Below are positions 34,476 through 43,365 of a DNA stretch of 58,448 nt, piece after piece. The position numbers were made by a program, and so were the translations under genes. Where the stretch lies: assembly GCA_016708585.1 (NCBI GenBank), contig JADJFK010000036.1:1-58448 (forward strand), given 5' to 3'. The stretch's first letter is position 1, and the number at the start of each line of letters is the position of its first letter. The DNA comes from Sulfuritalea sp. GTDB taxonomy: Bacteria > Pseudomonadota > Gammaproteobacteria > Burkholderiales > Rhodocyclaceae. The notes below the pieces were generated by a model. It searched no databases. It was not told where the DNA came from and saw nothing but the letters and a program-made list of their open reading frames with translations.

Positions 34476-35747
34476 ATGCATCAAGCAACAAGCTGTTGCT
34501 GGCGGAATCGCGTGGCGCTTGCCGCCACACTCTTTCTGTCTGCGACGCAACTATGGGCGCAATCACCCCCGCCATCAACGACGGCGGTTAATTCCCTAAA
34601 ACAGGCGTACGAGACCGCCTGGGCTCGCCAGCCCGAGGCACAATCATTGAACACCCGGCGCGAGGCGGCCAGCGCCCGGCGCGAGGCCGCTGATAGTTGG
34701 CTGGCCGAGCCGCTTTCCATTGAACTGTCGGACAAAACCGATCAGCTCAATCACAATCAGGGAATGCGCGAGTATCAGGTCGGCCTCGCCATACCACTCT
34801 GGTTGCCAGGGGAGCGCACGCGCACCGCCGCCCTGGCCGACGCCGAGAGCAGGATGGCTACCAGCCGTGCGCTCGCGGCTCAGTTGCGTGTTGCCGCCTC
34901 GATCCGCGAAGCCTGGTGGTTGTGGCAACGTGCCCAAGGCGAGCAAGCCCTGGCCCGCGAACGACTGACCAACGCACAGCAACTCGCCGACGATGTTGCA
35001 CGGCGTGTCAAGGCGGGAGCCCTGGCGCGTTCGGATCAACATCAGGCCGAGGGTGCCGCCGCCAGTGCTGAAATGGCCTTGTCGGAAGCCGAAGCGGCTC
35101 TTGCCGCCGCGACTCAGCAACTGCGCGCCATGATCGGCGCAACGCCTGACAAGGTGGCGGCCGCCAACATGGAAGACCTGCCAGAGGCCCCTGCGGATTT
35201 TGCGGCGCTCGACACGACGCATCCGGCGGTCATCGAACTGTTCGATCGTGCCGAAGTTGCCCGCAAGAGTGCCGATCTGGCCGACAGCCAATCGCGCGCC
35301 AACCCGGAGTTGACGCTGGCGACGACACGCGACCGGAGTGTGTTTGGCGACTCATGGCAACAATCCATCACCCTGGGTATCCGCATTCCTTTCGGCTCCG
35401 AAAGCCGGCAGCGCGCCAAGGTCGGCACGGTTCGAGCTGAGGCCATCGAGGCAGAAGCGCAGTTGCGGATCGAACGCGAACGCCTGATTGCCGACCTGGA
35501 GGCCACGCGAGTTCGAGTGGCGTCTGCCCAGAATCAACTCAAGGCGGCGGAGAAACGCGCAACCCTGGCCAGGGAATCCCGCAGCTTCTTCGAGAAATCC
35601 TTTCGCCTTGGCGAAACGGATCTGCCCACCCGCTTGCGTATCGAGCTGGACGCCGTCGATGCGGAACGTCAGATGACACGCACCCGTATCGAACTGGCCG
35701 CCGCCATTTCCGCATTCCGTCAGGCCATGGGCCTGCTGCCTGAATAA
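34476..35747 (+). CDS. czcC: CzcC-type outer-membrane efflux protein (TolC family)
   Basis: Outer-membrane channel of a heavy-metal RND pump. A signal peptide (ending near LWAQ) and two OEP repeats with long coiled-coil helices (SLNTRREAASARREAAD; RQRAKVGTVRAEAIEAEAQL) are visible, as expected for CzcC. 423 residues. A GGAG ribosome site is upstream. First of the CzcC-x-CzcB-CzcA run. Confidence 0.88.
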   Translation: MHQATSCCWRNRVALAATLFLSATQLWAQSPPPSTTAVNSLKQAYETAWARQPEAQSLNTRREAASARREAADSWLAEPLSIELSDKTDQLNHNQGMREYQVGLAIPLWLPGERTRTAALADAESRMATSRALAAQLRVAASIREAWWLWQRAQGEQALARERLTNAQQLADDVARRVKAGALARSDQHQAEGAAASAEMALSEAEAALAAATQQLRAMIGATPDKVAAANMEDLPEAPADFAALDTTHPAVIELFDRAEVARKSADLADSQSRANPELTLATTRDRSVFGDSWQQSITLGIRIPFGSESRQRAKVGTVRAEAIEAEAQLRIERERLIADLEATRVRVASAQNQLKAAEKRATLARESRSFFEKSFRLGETDLPTRLRIELDAVDAERQMTRTRIELAAAISAFRQAMGLLPE

Positions 35748-35765
35748 AAGGACAAGTGAATCATC

Positions 35766-36326
35766 ATGAAGCTTCGTAACACACTACTGATAGCGAGCTG
35801 GGCTGCCCTGGCTGCTCTTGTGATACCAACAGCGCTGGCCGGTGAGGGTCACGATCACGGCGAGGCACCAGCTGCAGCCGGTGGTGCCGCTGCGCCACGT
35901 TTTTCCGCAGTTTCCGAGACCTTTGAATTGGTCGGCATCTTGAATGGCAAGCAACTCACGCTGTACCTGGATCGCTTCGCCGATGGTAGTCCGGTCAAGG
36001 GTGCCAAACTCGAACTCGACTTGGGTGGAACACGTATAGCGGTAGAACCTCACGAGGAAGGCGAATTCGAGGCAACGCTGGCGCAAGAACTCAAACCCGG
36101 GGTAATCGCTGTCACGGCGACGGTCGTTGCCGGCGAGGAAACCGACCTGCTGGCAGGTGAACTGGATCTCCACGACGAAGCAGCCGGTGTTGCGGCCATT
36201 CAATCCCATGGCTGGCAGGCATATGGCCTCTGGGCCATCGTGCTGGTGGTTGGCGGCTTTCTGGCCATCGTCTTGTATCGTCGGATGCGCACTGCCCGCG
36301 CATCGCGCATTGGAGGTGTGGCATGA
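35766..36326 (+). CDS. secreted beta-domain protein with C-terminal membrane anchor, Czc-associated
   Basis: Not a named family to me. The signal peptide is followed by a metal-binding-like GEGHDHGE, an Ig-like beta domain (about 50-145, ELVGILNGKQLTLYLDRF), and one C-terminal membrane helix (YGLWAIVLVVGGFLAIVLYR). The His motif is nearly the same as in the next protein (GDGHDHGD), so the two may share an origin or a metal. Its stop overlaps the czcB start (ATGA). Confidence 0.75.
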   Translation: MKLRNTLLIASWAALAALVIPTALAGEGHDHGEAPAAAGGAAAPRFSAVSETFELVGILNGKQLTLYLDRFADGSPVKGAKLELDLGGTRIAVEPHEEGEFEATLAQELKPGVIAVTATVVAGEETDLLAGELDLHDEAAGVAAIQSHGWQAYGLWAIVLVVGGFLAIVLYRRMRTARASRIGGVA

Positions 36327-37426
36327 ACGCCCGTTCTAACTTTACTGCCGTGTTGCTCACGGCATTCGTCACGCTAGCCTGGGCGGGGGATGGTCACGAT
36401 CACGGCGATGCACCTGCGGCACCCACCGGCAGCGGTCCCAAGCGCCTGCCCGATGGTAGTGTGTTCCTGCCAAAACCTGCCCAGCGTCAGCTGGGTCTGC
36501 GTACCCTGCCCGTTGAACTCGGTGACTTACCGCGTGCCGTCGAACTGGCAGGCAAGGTGGTCATGGACCCGAATGCGGGAGGTAAGGTCCAGGCGATGGT
36601 CGCTGGCCGTCTCGAAGCCGGCCCGAAAGGTTTTCCGAGTCTTGGACAACGTGTTCGCAAGGGCGAAGTGCTGGCTTATGTCGTACCCGCCAGCGGTCAG
36701 ATCGAGCGTGGCAACCAGACGGCGCAACTGGCCGAACTGCGCGCTGCCAAGGGACTGGCCGAAAAGCGCGTGGCACGCTTGCAGGAACTCGCTGATACCG
36801 TACCCAAAAAGGACATCGAAGCAGCAGAAAGCGAACTGGCCAGCCTGACGGAGCGCGCAGCAGCGGTAGGCGGTAGTCTGAGTAACCGCGATGCCCTGGT
36901 AGCCCCGGTATCCGGCGTGTTGGCTTCGAGCAATGCGGTGGCCGGCCAAGTTGTCGATGCCCGCGAACTGATCTTTGAAGTGGTCGATCCCAAGCGGTTG
37001 CGTATCGAGGCACTGGCTTATGAGCCCGATGTCGCCGCCGATGTGGCCACCGGGAGCGTGGCTATCGGCCAGGAACGAATCGCACTGAGTTTTCTCGGTG
37101 CGGCACGCAGCCTGCGCGAACAGGCGTTGCCCTTGATGTTCCAGGGCGAGGACGAACGGCTCAATCGTCTCGCCGTCGGTCAGCCTTTGAAAGTATTTGT
37201 GCAGACCCGCAGCACGATTCGTGGACTAAGTGTGCCGGCCGCGTCGCTCATGAAGAACCCGGCCAACCAGACCATCGTCTGGGTCAAGGCTGCACCGGAA
37301 CACTTTGTGCCGCGCACGGTGACGGTGGAACCGCTGGATGGCGCCAATGTAGCCGTCACCAGCGGCCTGAACGCGGGGGAACGGGTGGTAACACAAGCCG
37401 CGACCCTAGTCAATCAGGTGCGCTGA
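36323..37426 (+). CDS. czcB: CzcB-type membrane-fusion protein
   Basis: Periplasmic adaptor of the RND pump. A signal peptide and GDGHDHGD metal motif are followed by the lipoyl/barrel-sandwich halves around a short hairpin (AELRAAKGLAEKRVARLQEL) and a beta-barrel domain ending in GLNAGERVVTQAATLV. 367 residues. Ten bases before czcA. Confidence 0.88.
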   Translation: MNARSNFTAVLLTAFVTLAWAGDGHDHGDAPAAPTGSGPKRLPDGSVFLPKPAQRQLGLRTLPVELGDLPRAVELAGKVVMDPNAGGKVQAMVAGRLEAGPKGFPSLGQRVRKGEVLAYVVPASGQIERGNQTAQLAELRAAKGLAEKRVARLQELADTVPKKDIEAAESELASLTERAAAVGGSLSNRDALVAPVSGVLASSNAVAGQVVDARELIFEVVDPKRLRIEALAYEPDVAADVATGSVAIGQERIALSFLGAARSLREQALPLMFQGEDERLNRLAVGQPLKVFVQTRSTIRGLSVPAASLMKNPANQTIVWVKAAPEHFVPRTVTVEPLDGANVAVTSGLNAGERVVTQAATLVNQVR

Positions 37427-37435
37427 GGAGCCGTC

Positions 37436-40400
37436 ATGTTTAAGTGGCTACTCGACAACAGCCTCGCCAACCGCCTGCTGGTGATTATCGCCAGCCTGGT
37501 GCTGATGGCCTACGGGGCATTCACGCTGATGCGCACGCCGGTGGACGTTTTTCCCGACCTCAACAAACCCACGGTCACCATCATGACCGAAGCCGGGGGC
37601 ATGGCCGCCGAGGAGGTGGAGCAACTCATCACCTTTCCGCTGGAAACAACCATGAACGGACTGCCCGGTGTAGAAAGCGTTCGCTCCGTATCAAGTGCCG
37701 GACTCTCTTTCATTTATGTGACCTTCGACTGGAGCATGGACATCTTCCGTGCCCGGCAGATGGTGTCGGAGAGACTTTCGTCGATGGAAGAGGGACTGCC
37801 GGAGGACGTGATTCCGCGCATGGGGCCGATCAGTTCGGTCATGGGCGAAATCATGCAGATCGCCATTCCCATCGACACTGCAAAGATGTCACCGATGGCG
37901 GTACGCGAATACGCCGACTGGGTGCTGCGGCCGCGCCTGATGGCAATTGCCGGAGTGGCCCAGGTGATTCCCATAGGCGGCGAGGTACGCCAGTTCCAGG
38001 TGCAACCGGATACGGTGCGGATGGCAGAGCTCGGCATTACGCACGACCAGCTTGATGCGGCGATCAAAGGCTTCTCGTCGAACACCTCGGGTGGCTTCCT
38101 CGAAATGAAGGGGCGCGAGTACCTGATCCGCAATCTGGGTCGAACCTCGCGTTTGGAAGATCTCAAGAATCTGGCGCTGACGGCGCGCAACGGGCAGCCG
38201 ATTCTGTTGCGCCAGATCGCCGAGGTAACGTTTGCACCCGCCACCAAGCGAGGTGATGCCGGTTTCGAGGGCAAACCTGCCGTGATTCTTGGTATCCAGA
38301 AGCAGCCAACCGCCGACACCATCGGCCTGACCCGTTCCATCGAGTCCGCGCTGCATGAGCTCGGCAAGTCCTTGCCTGCCGGCATGGAACCGCCGCGCGT
38401 CACCTTCCGTCAGGCGAGTTTCATCGAAGCATCCATCAATACCCTGCAAGGCAAACTGATCGGTGCCTCGGTGTTCGTCGCTGCCATCCTGTTCTTTTTT
38501 CTGGGTACGTTGCGTCCGACAGTAATCGCCCTGACGGCGATTCCGGTCTCAATCTTTATGACGGCACTCGTCTTCAAATATTTCGGCATGTCCATCAATA
38601 CGATGACACTGGGCGGCTTGGCCATCGCCATCGGCGGCCTGGTCGACGATGCCGTGGTGGGGGTGGAGAACGTATTACGCCGCCTCAAGGACGAACGCAT
38701 CAAGCACCCCGGTCATCGTCTGCATCCGCTGGAACTGGTGGGACACGCTACCATGGAGGTGCGTTCTGCGATCCTCTACGCGACGGTCATCATCGTCCTG
38801 GTGTTCCTGCCGTTGTTTGCCCTGCCGGGCATGGAGGGGCGGCTGTTCGTGCCGTTGGGCATTGCCTTTATCGTGTCGACGCTGGCCTCGCTGATCGTCT
38901 CGGTGACCATCACGCCGGTGCTGGCGTTCTACCTGCTGCCGCGCATGAAATCCCTCGACCACGGCGACACGAAGGTTCTCGCCTGGCTCAAGGCAAACTA
39001 TCGCGTCAGTTTGCAGGCGGTACTCAACCGTCCGCGCGCCGCGCTGTCTGCGGGAGCGGCGGCCGTGGTGATTGCGGCGGTGGCCGTGCCGTTCTTTCCG
39101 ACGACCTTCTTGCCACCCTTCAACGAGGGGACGCTGTTGATCGGTGTACGGCTGAACCCCGGCGTGACACTGGCGGAATCTTCTGCGCTTGCCCGGCAAG
39201 CCGAGGTGCTGGTCAAAGGCGTGCCGGAAGTGGTCCACGTCGGTCGGCGCAGTGGCCGGGCGGAACTGGATGAGCATGCCGAAGGGGTACATGTGAGCGA
39301 ACTCGATGTTGGCATCAAGCCGGCAGCGGAGCTGACGCGCTCAATGGACGAAGTGAAGGCCGATATTCGAGCGCGCCTGATCAACCTGCCGGCCGCCATC
39401 GAAATTGGCCAGCCGATTTCCCATCGGATCGATCACATGCTCTCGGGCGTGCGCTCGCAGATCGCCATCAAGATTTTTGGCGAAGACCTGGACGTGTTGC
39501 GGGGCCAGGCAGATGTGCTGCGCGGCAAATTGGCGGCGATTCCCGGGATGGCCGACCTGCAAATCGAGAAGCAGGTGCTTTCGCCGCAGATCAAAGTGCG
39601 GGTGGACTATGCGGCGGCCGCGCAATATGGCGTGCCGACACCGCAAATTCTGGCCACCTTGCAGGGCCTGATCGAAGGCGAGAAGGCGGCGCAGATCGTC
39701 GAGGGCGGGCGTCGCTTCGCTTTGGTCATGCGTCTGCCCGAGTCATCGCGCACGATCGAGGGCCTGGGCCGCATTCAGTTCAGCACACCCCATGGCAGCG
39801 TTCCCCTATCGCGCATTGCCACCATCGAGGATAGCGACGGCCCCAACCAGATCAGCCGAGATGGTGGCAAGCGCCGCATCGTGTTGTCGGCCAATGCCCA
39901 GGGACGCGCACTGTCCGAGATCGTTGCCGACATTCGCAAGGTGGTGGGTGAAACAAAAATGCCGGAGGGCTACTTCGTTACGCTCGGTGGCCAGTTCCAG
40001 GCACAAGAGGAAGCGTCGAAGCTGGTCGGCCTATTGTCCATCGTTTCGCTGACGCTGATGTTCGTCACCTTGTACAGCCGTTACAAGTCGGCCACCCTGT
40101 CGGTGTTGATCATGGCCAACATCCCGCTGGCTCTGGTCGGTGCAGTGATTGGCTTGTGGATTTCCGGACAACCATTATCGGTGGCGGCGCTGATCGGGTT
40201 CATCACGCTGGCCGGAATCTCGGTGCGTAACGGCATCCTCAAGGTCAGCCATTACATCAACCTGATGCGTATCGAAGGTGAGGACTTCGACCACAAGATG
40301 ATCCTGCGCGGATCTCTGGAGCGACTATCGCCGGTGCTGATGACCGCGCTGGTAACCGCCTTTGCCCTGGCACCCCTGCTTTTTGAGGCAGAGCAACCTG

Positions 40401-40555
40401 GCACCGAAATTCTCAATCCGGTGGCGGTGGTGATTTTCTCCGGACTGATTAGTCCAACCTTGCTCGACACCTTCCTGACACCGGTGATGTTCTGGCTGTT
40501 CGGTCGCAAGGAAGCCGAGCGCCTGATGGACAGTAGCGAACGTGAAGCACTTTGA
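37436..40555 (+). CDS. czcA: heavy-metal efflux RND permease (CzcA family)
   Basis: Proton-driven inner-membrane pump of the HME-RND type. The 1039-residue protein has the HME N-terminus (RLLVIIASLVLMAYGAFTL, then PVDVFPDLNKPTVTIMTEA), two large periplasmic loops and twelve membrane helices. The helix-4 motif reads IAIGGLVDDAVVGVEN, with two Asp and one Glu as in divalent-cation pumps but not identical to the CzcA DFG form, so the exact metal is uncertain. GAGGAG precedes ATG 37436. Confidence 0.9.
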   Translation: MFKWLLDNSLANRLLVIIASLVLMAYGAFTLMRTPVDVFPDLNKPTVTIMTEAGGMAAEEVEQLITFPLETTMNGLPGVESVRSVSSAGLSFIYVTFDWSMDIFRARQMVSERLSSMEEGLPEDVIPRMGPISSVMGEIMQIAIPIDTAKMSPMAVREYADWVLRPRLMAIAGVAQVIPIGGEVRQFQVQPDTVRMAELGITHDQLDAAIKGFSSNTSGGFLEMKGREYLIRNLGRTSRLEDLKNLALTARNGQPILLRQIAEVTFAPATKRGDAGFEGKPAVILGIQKQPTADTIGLTRSIESALHELGKSLPAGMEPPRVTFRQASFIEASINTLQGKLIGASVFVAAILFFFLGTLRPTVIALTAIPVSIFMTALVFKYFGMSINTMTLGGLAIAIGGLVDDAVVGVENVLRRLKDERIKHPGHRLHPLELVGHATMEVRSAILYATVIIVLVFLPLFALPGMEGRLFVPLGIAFIVSTLASLIVSVTITPVLAFYLLPRMKSLDHGDTKVLAWLKANYRVSLQAVLNRPRAALSAGAAAVVIAAVAVPFFPTTFLPPFNEGTLLIGVRLNPGVTLAESSALARQAEVLVKGVPEVVHVGRRSGRAELDEHAEGVHVSELDVGIKPAAELTRSMDEVKADIRARLINLPAAIEIGQPISHRIDHMLSGVRSQIAIKIFGEDLDVLRGQADVLRGKLAAIPGMADLQIEKQVLSPQIKVRVDYAAAAQYGVPTPQILATLQGLIEGEKAAQIVEGGRRFALVMRLPESSRTIEGLGRIQFSTPHGSVPLSRIATIEDSDGPNQISRDGGKRRIVLSANAQGRALSEIVADIRKVVGETKMPEGYFVTLGGQFQAQEEASKLVGLLSIVSLTLMFVTLYSRYKSATLSVLIMANIPLALVGAVIGLWISGQPLSVAALIGFITLAGISVRNGILKVSHYINLMRIEGEDFDHKMILRGSLERLSPVLMTALVTAFALAPLLFEAEQPGTEILNPVAVVIFSGLISPTLLDTFLTPVMFWLFGRKEAERLMDSSEREAL

Positions 40556-40586
40556 TGGTCAATTTATCCAAAGAAAGGACTTACCC

Positions 40587-40982
40587 ATGAAGACGTACAA
40601 AACCCTGCCTCTGCTGGCTGCACTGACTCTTTTTTCGGCTGGCGCTGTTCACGCTGCCGAGGGACACAATCACGGCCATGAGCACAAGCCCTTGCACGGT
40701 GGCTTTGTGACCGAAGTCAAGGATATGGATTACGAACTCGTCGCCAAGCCGGATGTTCTGCAACTGTATGTCCGTGATCACGGCAAGCCCGTCGATGTAT
40801 CGAAGGCAAAGGCCAAAGTCACCTTGTTGGCAGGGGCCGAAAAGCAGGAAGTGGAACTTGCGCCCGCAGCCGACAGGTTGGAGTCGAAGGGCAGTTACAA
40901 GGTTGGGGCAGGAACCAAAGCGGTGGTTGTGGTCAATTTGCCTGGCAAGCCCGCCGCTACAGCGCGTTTTGTATTGAAGTAA
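40587..40982 (+). CDS. small secreted His-rich protein downstream of czcA
   Basis: A 131-residue protein with signal peptide (ending near AVHAAEG), an early His cluster (GHNHGHEHKPLHGG) and a beta domain (VLQLYVRDHGKPVDVSKAK). Likely a periplasmic metal-binding accessory of the efflux set; no named family recognised. ATG 40587 has AAAGGA upstream. The longer in-frame start at 40542 would overlap czcA. Confidence 0.75.
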   Translation: MKTYKTLPLLAALTLFSAGAVHAAEGHNHGHEHKPLHGGFVTEVKDMDYELVAKPDVLQLYVRDHGKPVDVSKAKAKVTLLAGAEKQEVELAPAADRLESKGSYKVGAGTKAVVVVNLPGKPAATARFVLK

Positions 40983-41006
40983 CCCATAGAGTTAAGGGAG
41001 ACCAAG

Positions 41007-41438
41007 ATCAAACTCAGACTTCTCGTAACGGCAATCGGTGCGCTGGTGCTGGGCGGATGTGCTAGCCATGGCCATCAGCTATTTTTGTCGAGCACAGAAA
41101 ATAGTCAAGCCATCGGATCCTTCATGCATGGAGGAAGTTCAAAACCAACAATGACTCTGGCTTACAAAGAGACGGAGTTTGCTTCTACCGGTTTTGAAAT
41201 CCGAAGCAGCCAGAATCTACGCGAGCTTCAACAACAACTGGGAGGAAATTTCAGCAAGCACTATCAACGAGTGACAGCCGGACTCGATCTGGATCATCTT
41301 ATTTACCGGGCAGAACCCGTTCTCAAGAGTGCAGACGGCGAAGCTATCCAGTGTTTCCTGGAATGGCGGTCCGGACGGTCTCCATCGGGTGTTTGCAAGT
41401 CATCTGGCAATGGGGAGTTTGAGATAAGAGCTAATTGA
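41007..41438 (+). CDS. putative lipoprotein with an apparent ATC start codon
   Basis: Unknown function. In frame from 41007 the product reads IKLRLLVTAIGALVLGGCASH, shown here as a clear type II signal with lipobox LGGC. Yet the codon at the expected start is ATC, with AAGGGAG seven bases before it. The first ordinary start, GTG 41046, would remove most of the signal. The rest (about 120 residues) is hydrophilic with two more cysteines. Either a rare start, a start-codon mutation or a base error. It is last in the metal block. Confidence 0.6.
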   Translation: MKLRLLVTAIGALVLGGCASHGHQLFLSSTENSQAIGSFMHGGSSKPTMTLAYKETEFASTGFEIRSSQNLRELQQQLGGNFSKHYQRVTAGLDLDHLIYRAEPVLKSADGEAIQCFLEWRSGRSPSGVCKSSGNGEFEIRAN

Positions 41439-41708
41439 TGGCCGTCAAAGGTGAGATGGAAATCGGCAGTGATGGCTCGGGAGTGTTTCAACCGGGCCAT
41501 CCTCGGGCAGCTAACCAGCTTATTGCCGACATTGATTCGATATACCGCTAACGGCTCAATTGGCCGAGGTGTGTGAATTGGCCTTCCGGCAGGTTCCGGG
41601 TTGCAGCAGTCGTTCAGATGTCCGTCCCGAGGTTGGAGTGACCGGCTGGTTGTGGCCGGGTACGGAAGCTCACTGAACAAGCGCCGCTGACCGCTTCGGC
41701 CGAACAGC

Positions 41709-41732
41709 CGCCGTACCGCCAGCGCCGACTTT
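41709..41732 (+). repeat. dispersed GCGCCGACTTT repeat, copy 9 (right of the metal block)
   Basis: CGCCGTACCGCCA then GCGCCGACTTT. Inverted relative to copy 8 at the other junction. Confidence 0.75.
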
Positions 41733-41884
41733 CGTCAGCGGGAAATCGCCCGATACGCACCACACTAACGCCACCCGGCGCCCTTTCCTCCCCGCCTTCC
41801 GCGCCGATTGCGGCCGCGCACAGCGCGTCGCCGGGGGCACGCGGGTAATGACCAATGCTCCCCTGTGTAATTGAAAGCGACCAG

Positions 41885-41906
41885 GTATATACTTGTGGAT
41901 ATACTT
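41885..41906 (+). promoter_or_regulatory. vapBC promoter/operator repeat
   Basis: Two direct repeats GTATATACTT and GGATATACTT, 12 bases apart, lie before a GGGAGG ribosome site and the vapB ATG. TA antitoxins usually repress at such sites; the TATACT boxes may also be the -10. Confidence 0.55.
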
Positions 41907-41923
41907 TTATCGGGAGGCAGGCC

Positions 41924-42199
41924 ATGATTGAAACCCGTACCGCAAAACTGTTCAAGAACGGCGCCAGCCAGGCGGTTCGCCTGCCCGCCGAATTCCGGTT
42001 TGAGGGCGAAGAGGTTTTCGTCAGCCGCGACGAGGCCACCGGCGACGTACTGCTCTCGACCCGACCCGGAGCGCGCACCTGGGGCGAATTCTTCGGCCTG
42101 GTCCGCTCCCTTGGTCTGCCGGACGATTTCATGAGCGAGCGGCCGATGAACGTTCCGCCACCGGCCCGTGGCGCCTTCGACGACGAAAACGGCGCCTGA
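41924..42199 (+). CDS. vapB: VapB-type antitoxin (AbrB/SpoVT fold)
   Basis: Antitoxin and likely autorepressor of the VapC toxin. The N-terminal swapped-hairpin domain reads TAKLFKNGASQAVRLPAEFRF, here given across its length as the MazE/VapB signature, with a C-terminal toxin-binding tail (WGEFFGLVRSLGLPDDF). 91 residues from ATG 41924 with GGGAGG upstream. 13 bases before vapC. Confidence 0.9.
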   Translation: MIETRTAKLFKNGASQAVRLPAEFRFEGEEVFVSRDEATGDVLLSTRPGARTWGEFFGLVRSLGLPDDFMSERPMNVPPPARGAFDDENGA

Positions 42200-42212
42200 G
42201 CGCCTCTGAGCC

Positions 42213-42617
42213 ATGTACATGCTGGACACCGACATCGCCAGCTATGTCATCAAGGGCCGTTCGCCGGCCGTCGAGGCTCGACTCTCATCGATTCCACCGG
42301 ACCGGATTTGCATCTCGGCGGTGACGCGGGCCGAATTGCTCTACGGCTTGAAGCGTCTGCCGCCGGAACATCGCCTGCACATCGCCGTGCAACAGTTCCT
42401 GAAGATCGTCCGCACGCTGCCCTGGGATTCCGACGCCGCCGAGTACTACGCCGACATCCGCCATCAGCTTGCAACAAAGGGCCAGCCCATCGGCGAAATG
42501 GACATGATGATTGCCGCGCATTCGCTGGCGGTCGGGGCAGTACTGGTGAGCAACAACCTGCGCCATTTCAAACGCATCAAGGCACCGCTGCGGCTGGAAA
42601 CCTGGACAGCCAAATAA
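42213..42617 (+). CDS. vapC: VapC-type PIN-domain ribonuclease toxin
   Basis: Endoribonuclease toxin. The PIN acidic residues are visible: Asp in MLDTD (residues 5-7), Glu in TRAELLYG, Asp in GEMDMMIAAHS, and VSNNLRHF near the C-terminus. 134 residues, the normal length. It directly precedes modB, so the TA pair sits at the right edge of the insert. Confidence 0.93.
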   Translation: MYMLDTDIASYVIKGRSPAVEARLSSIPPDRICISAVTRAELLYGLKRLPPEHRLHIAVQQFLKIVRTLPWDSDAAEYYADIRHQLATKGQPIGEMDMMIAAHSLAVGAVLVSNNLRHFKRIKAPLRLETWTAK

Positions 42618-42693
42618 CCGCCCGAACACTCCCCTGAATTTACCGGATTGAATATTCCTGAAAGTATTGCCCCGTGCCGACGTTGAACTGGAT

Positions 42694-43365
42694 ATGAACC
42701 CCGCCGACTTCGCCGCGATCTGGCTGACCTTCAAGCTGGCCACGGCCACCACGCTGATCCTGCTGCTGGTCGGCACGCCGCTCGCCTGGTGGCTGGCGCG
42801 CACGCGCTCGTGGTGGAAGGGCCCGGTCGGCGCCGTGGTGGCGCTGCCCATCGTGCTGCCGCCGACGGTGCTCGGCTTCTACCTGCTGCTGCTGATGGGG
42901 CCCGAGGGCGTGGTCGGCCGCTTCACCGAATGGGCCGGCATCGGCCTGCTGCCCTTCACCTTCTGGGGCCTGGTCGTGGCCTCGGTGTTCTATTCCATGC
43001 CCTTCGTCGTGCAGCCGATCCAGAACGCCTTCGAGGCCATCGGCGAGCGGCCGCTGGAAGCCGCCGCCACCTTGCGCGCATCGCCGCTCGACGCCTTCTT
43101 CAGCGTCGCCGTGCCGCTGGCGAAACCCGGCTTCCTCACCGCGACGATACTGGGCTTCGCCCACACCGTCGGCGAGTTCGGCGTGGTGCTGATGATAGGC
43201 GGCAACATCCCGGACAAGACCCGCGTCGTCTCGGTGCTGATCTACGACCACGTCGAGGCGCTCGAATACGGCCAGGCGCACTGGCTGGCCGGCGGCATGC
43301 TGCTCTTCTCCTTCGTCGTGCTGCTGACGCTGTACACGCTGAATCCGACCGGGCGACGCAAATGA
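42694..43365 (+). CDS. modB: molybdate ABC transporter permease ModB
   Basis: Inner-membrane channel of the molybdate importer. Five or so membrane helices and the ABC-permease EAA loop (EAAATLRASPLDAFFSVAVPLAKPG, in part) with GEFGVVLMIGGN are diagnostic for ModB. ATG 42694 is taken; a TTG at 42667 would add nine residues. It overlaps modC by 4 bases. modA is 12 kb to the left. Confidence 0.93.
   Translation: MNPADFAAIWLTFKLATATTLILLLVGTPLAWWLARTRSWWKGPVGAVVALPIVLPPTVLGFYLLLLMGPEGVVGRFTEWAGIGLLPFTFWGLVVASVFYSMPFVVQPIQNAFEAIGERPLEAAATLRASPLDAFFSVAVPLAKPGFLTATILGFAHTVGEFGVVLMIGGNIPDKTRVVSVLIYDHVEALEYGQAHWLAGGMLLFSFVVLLTLYTLNPTGRRK

Larger units (their letters stand above)
41439..41923. other. 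gene-free right junction of the metal-resistance block
   Basis: No gene seen. The left part (to about 41570) resembles the block in composition; from about 41650 the GC-rich backbone returns, with a dispersed-repeat copy at 41709. The vapB operator lies at the right end. No transposase remnant is visible. Confidence 0.5.

Noticed and set aside
31015..41620. Partial direct repeat (CAGTCGTTC...GATG at 31019 and 41606) as attachment sites of the metal block
   Set aside because: Match is short and imperfect and no integrase is present; kept only as a note on the junctions.
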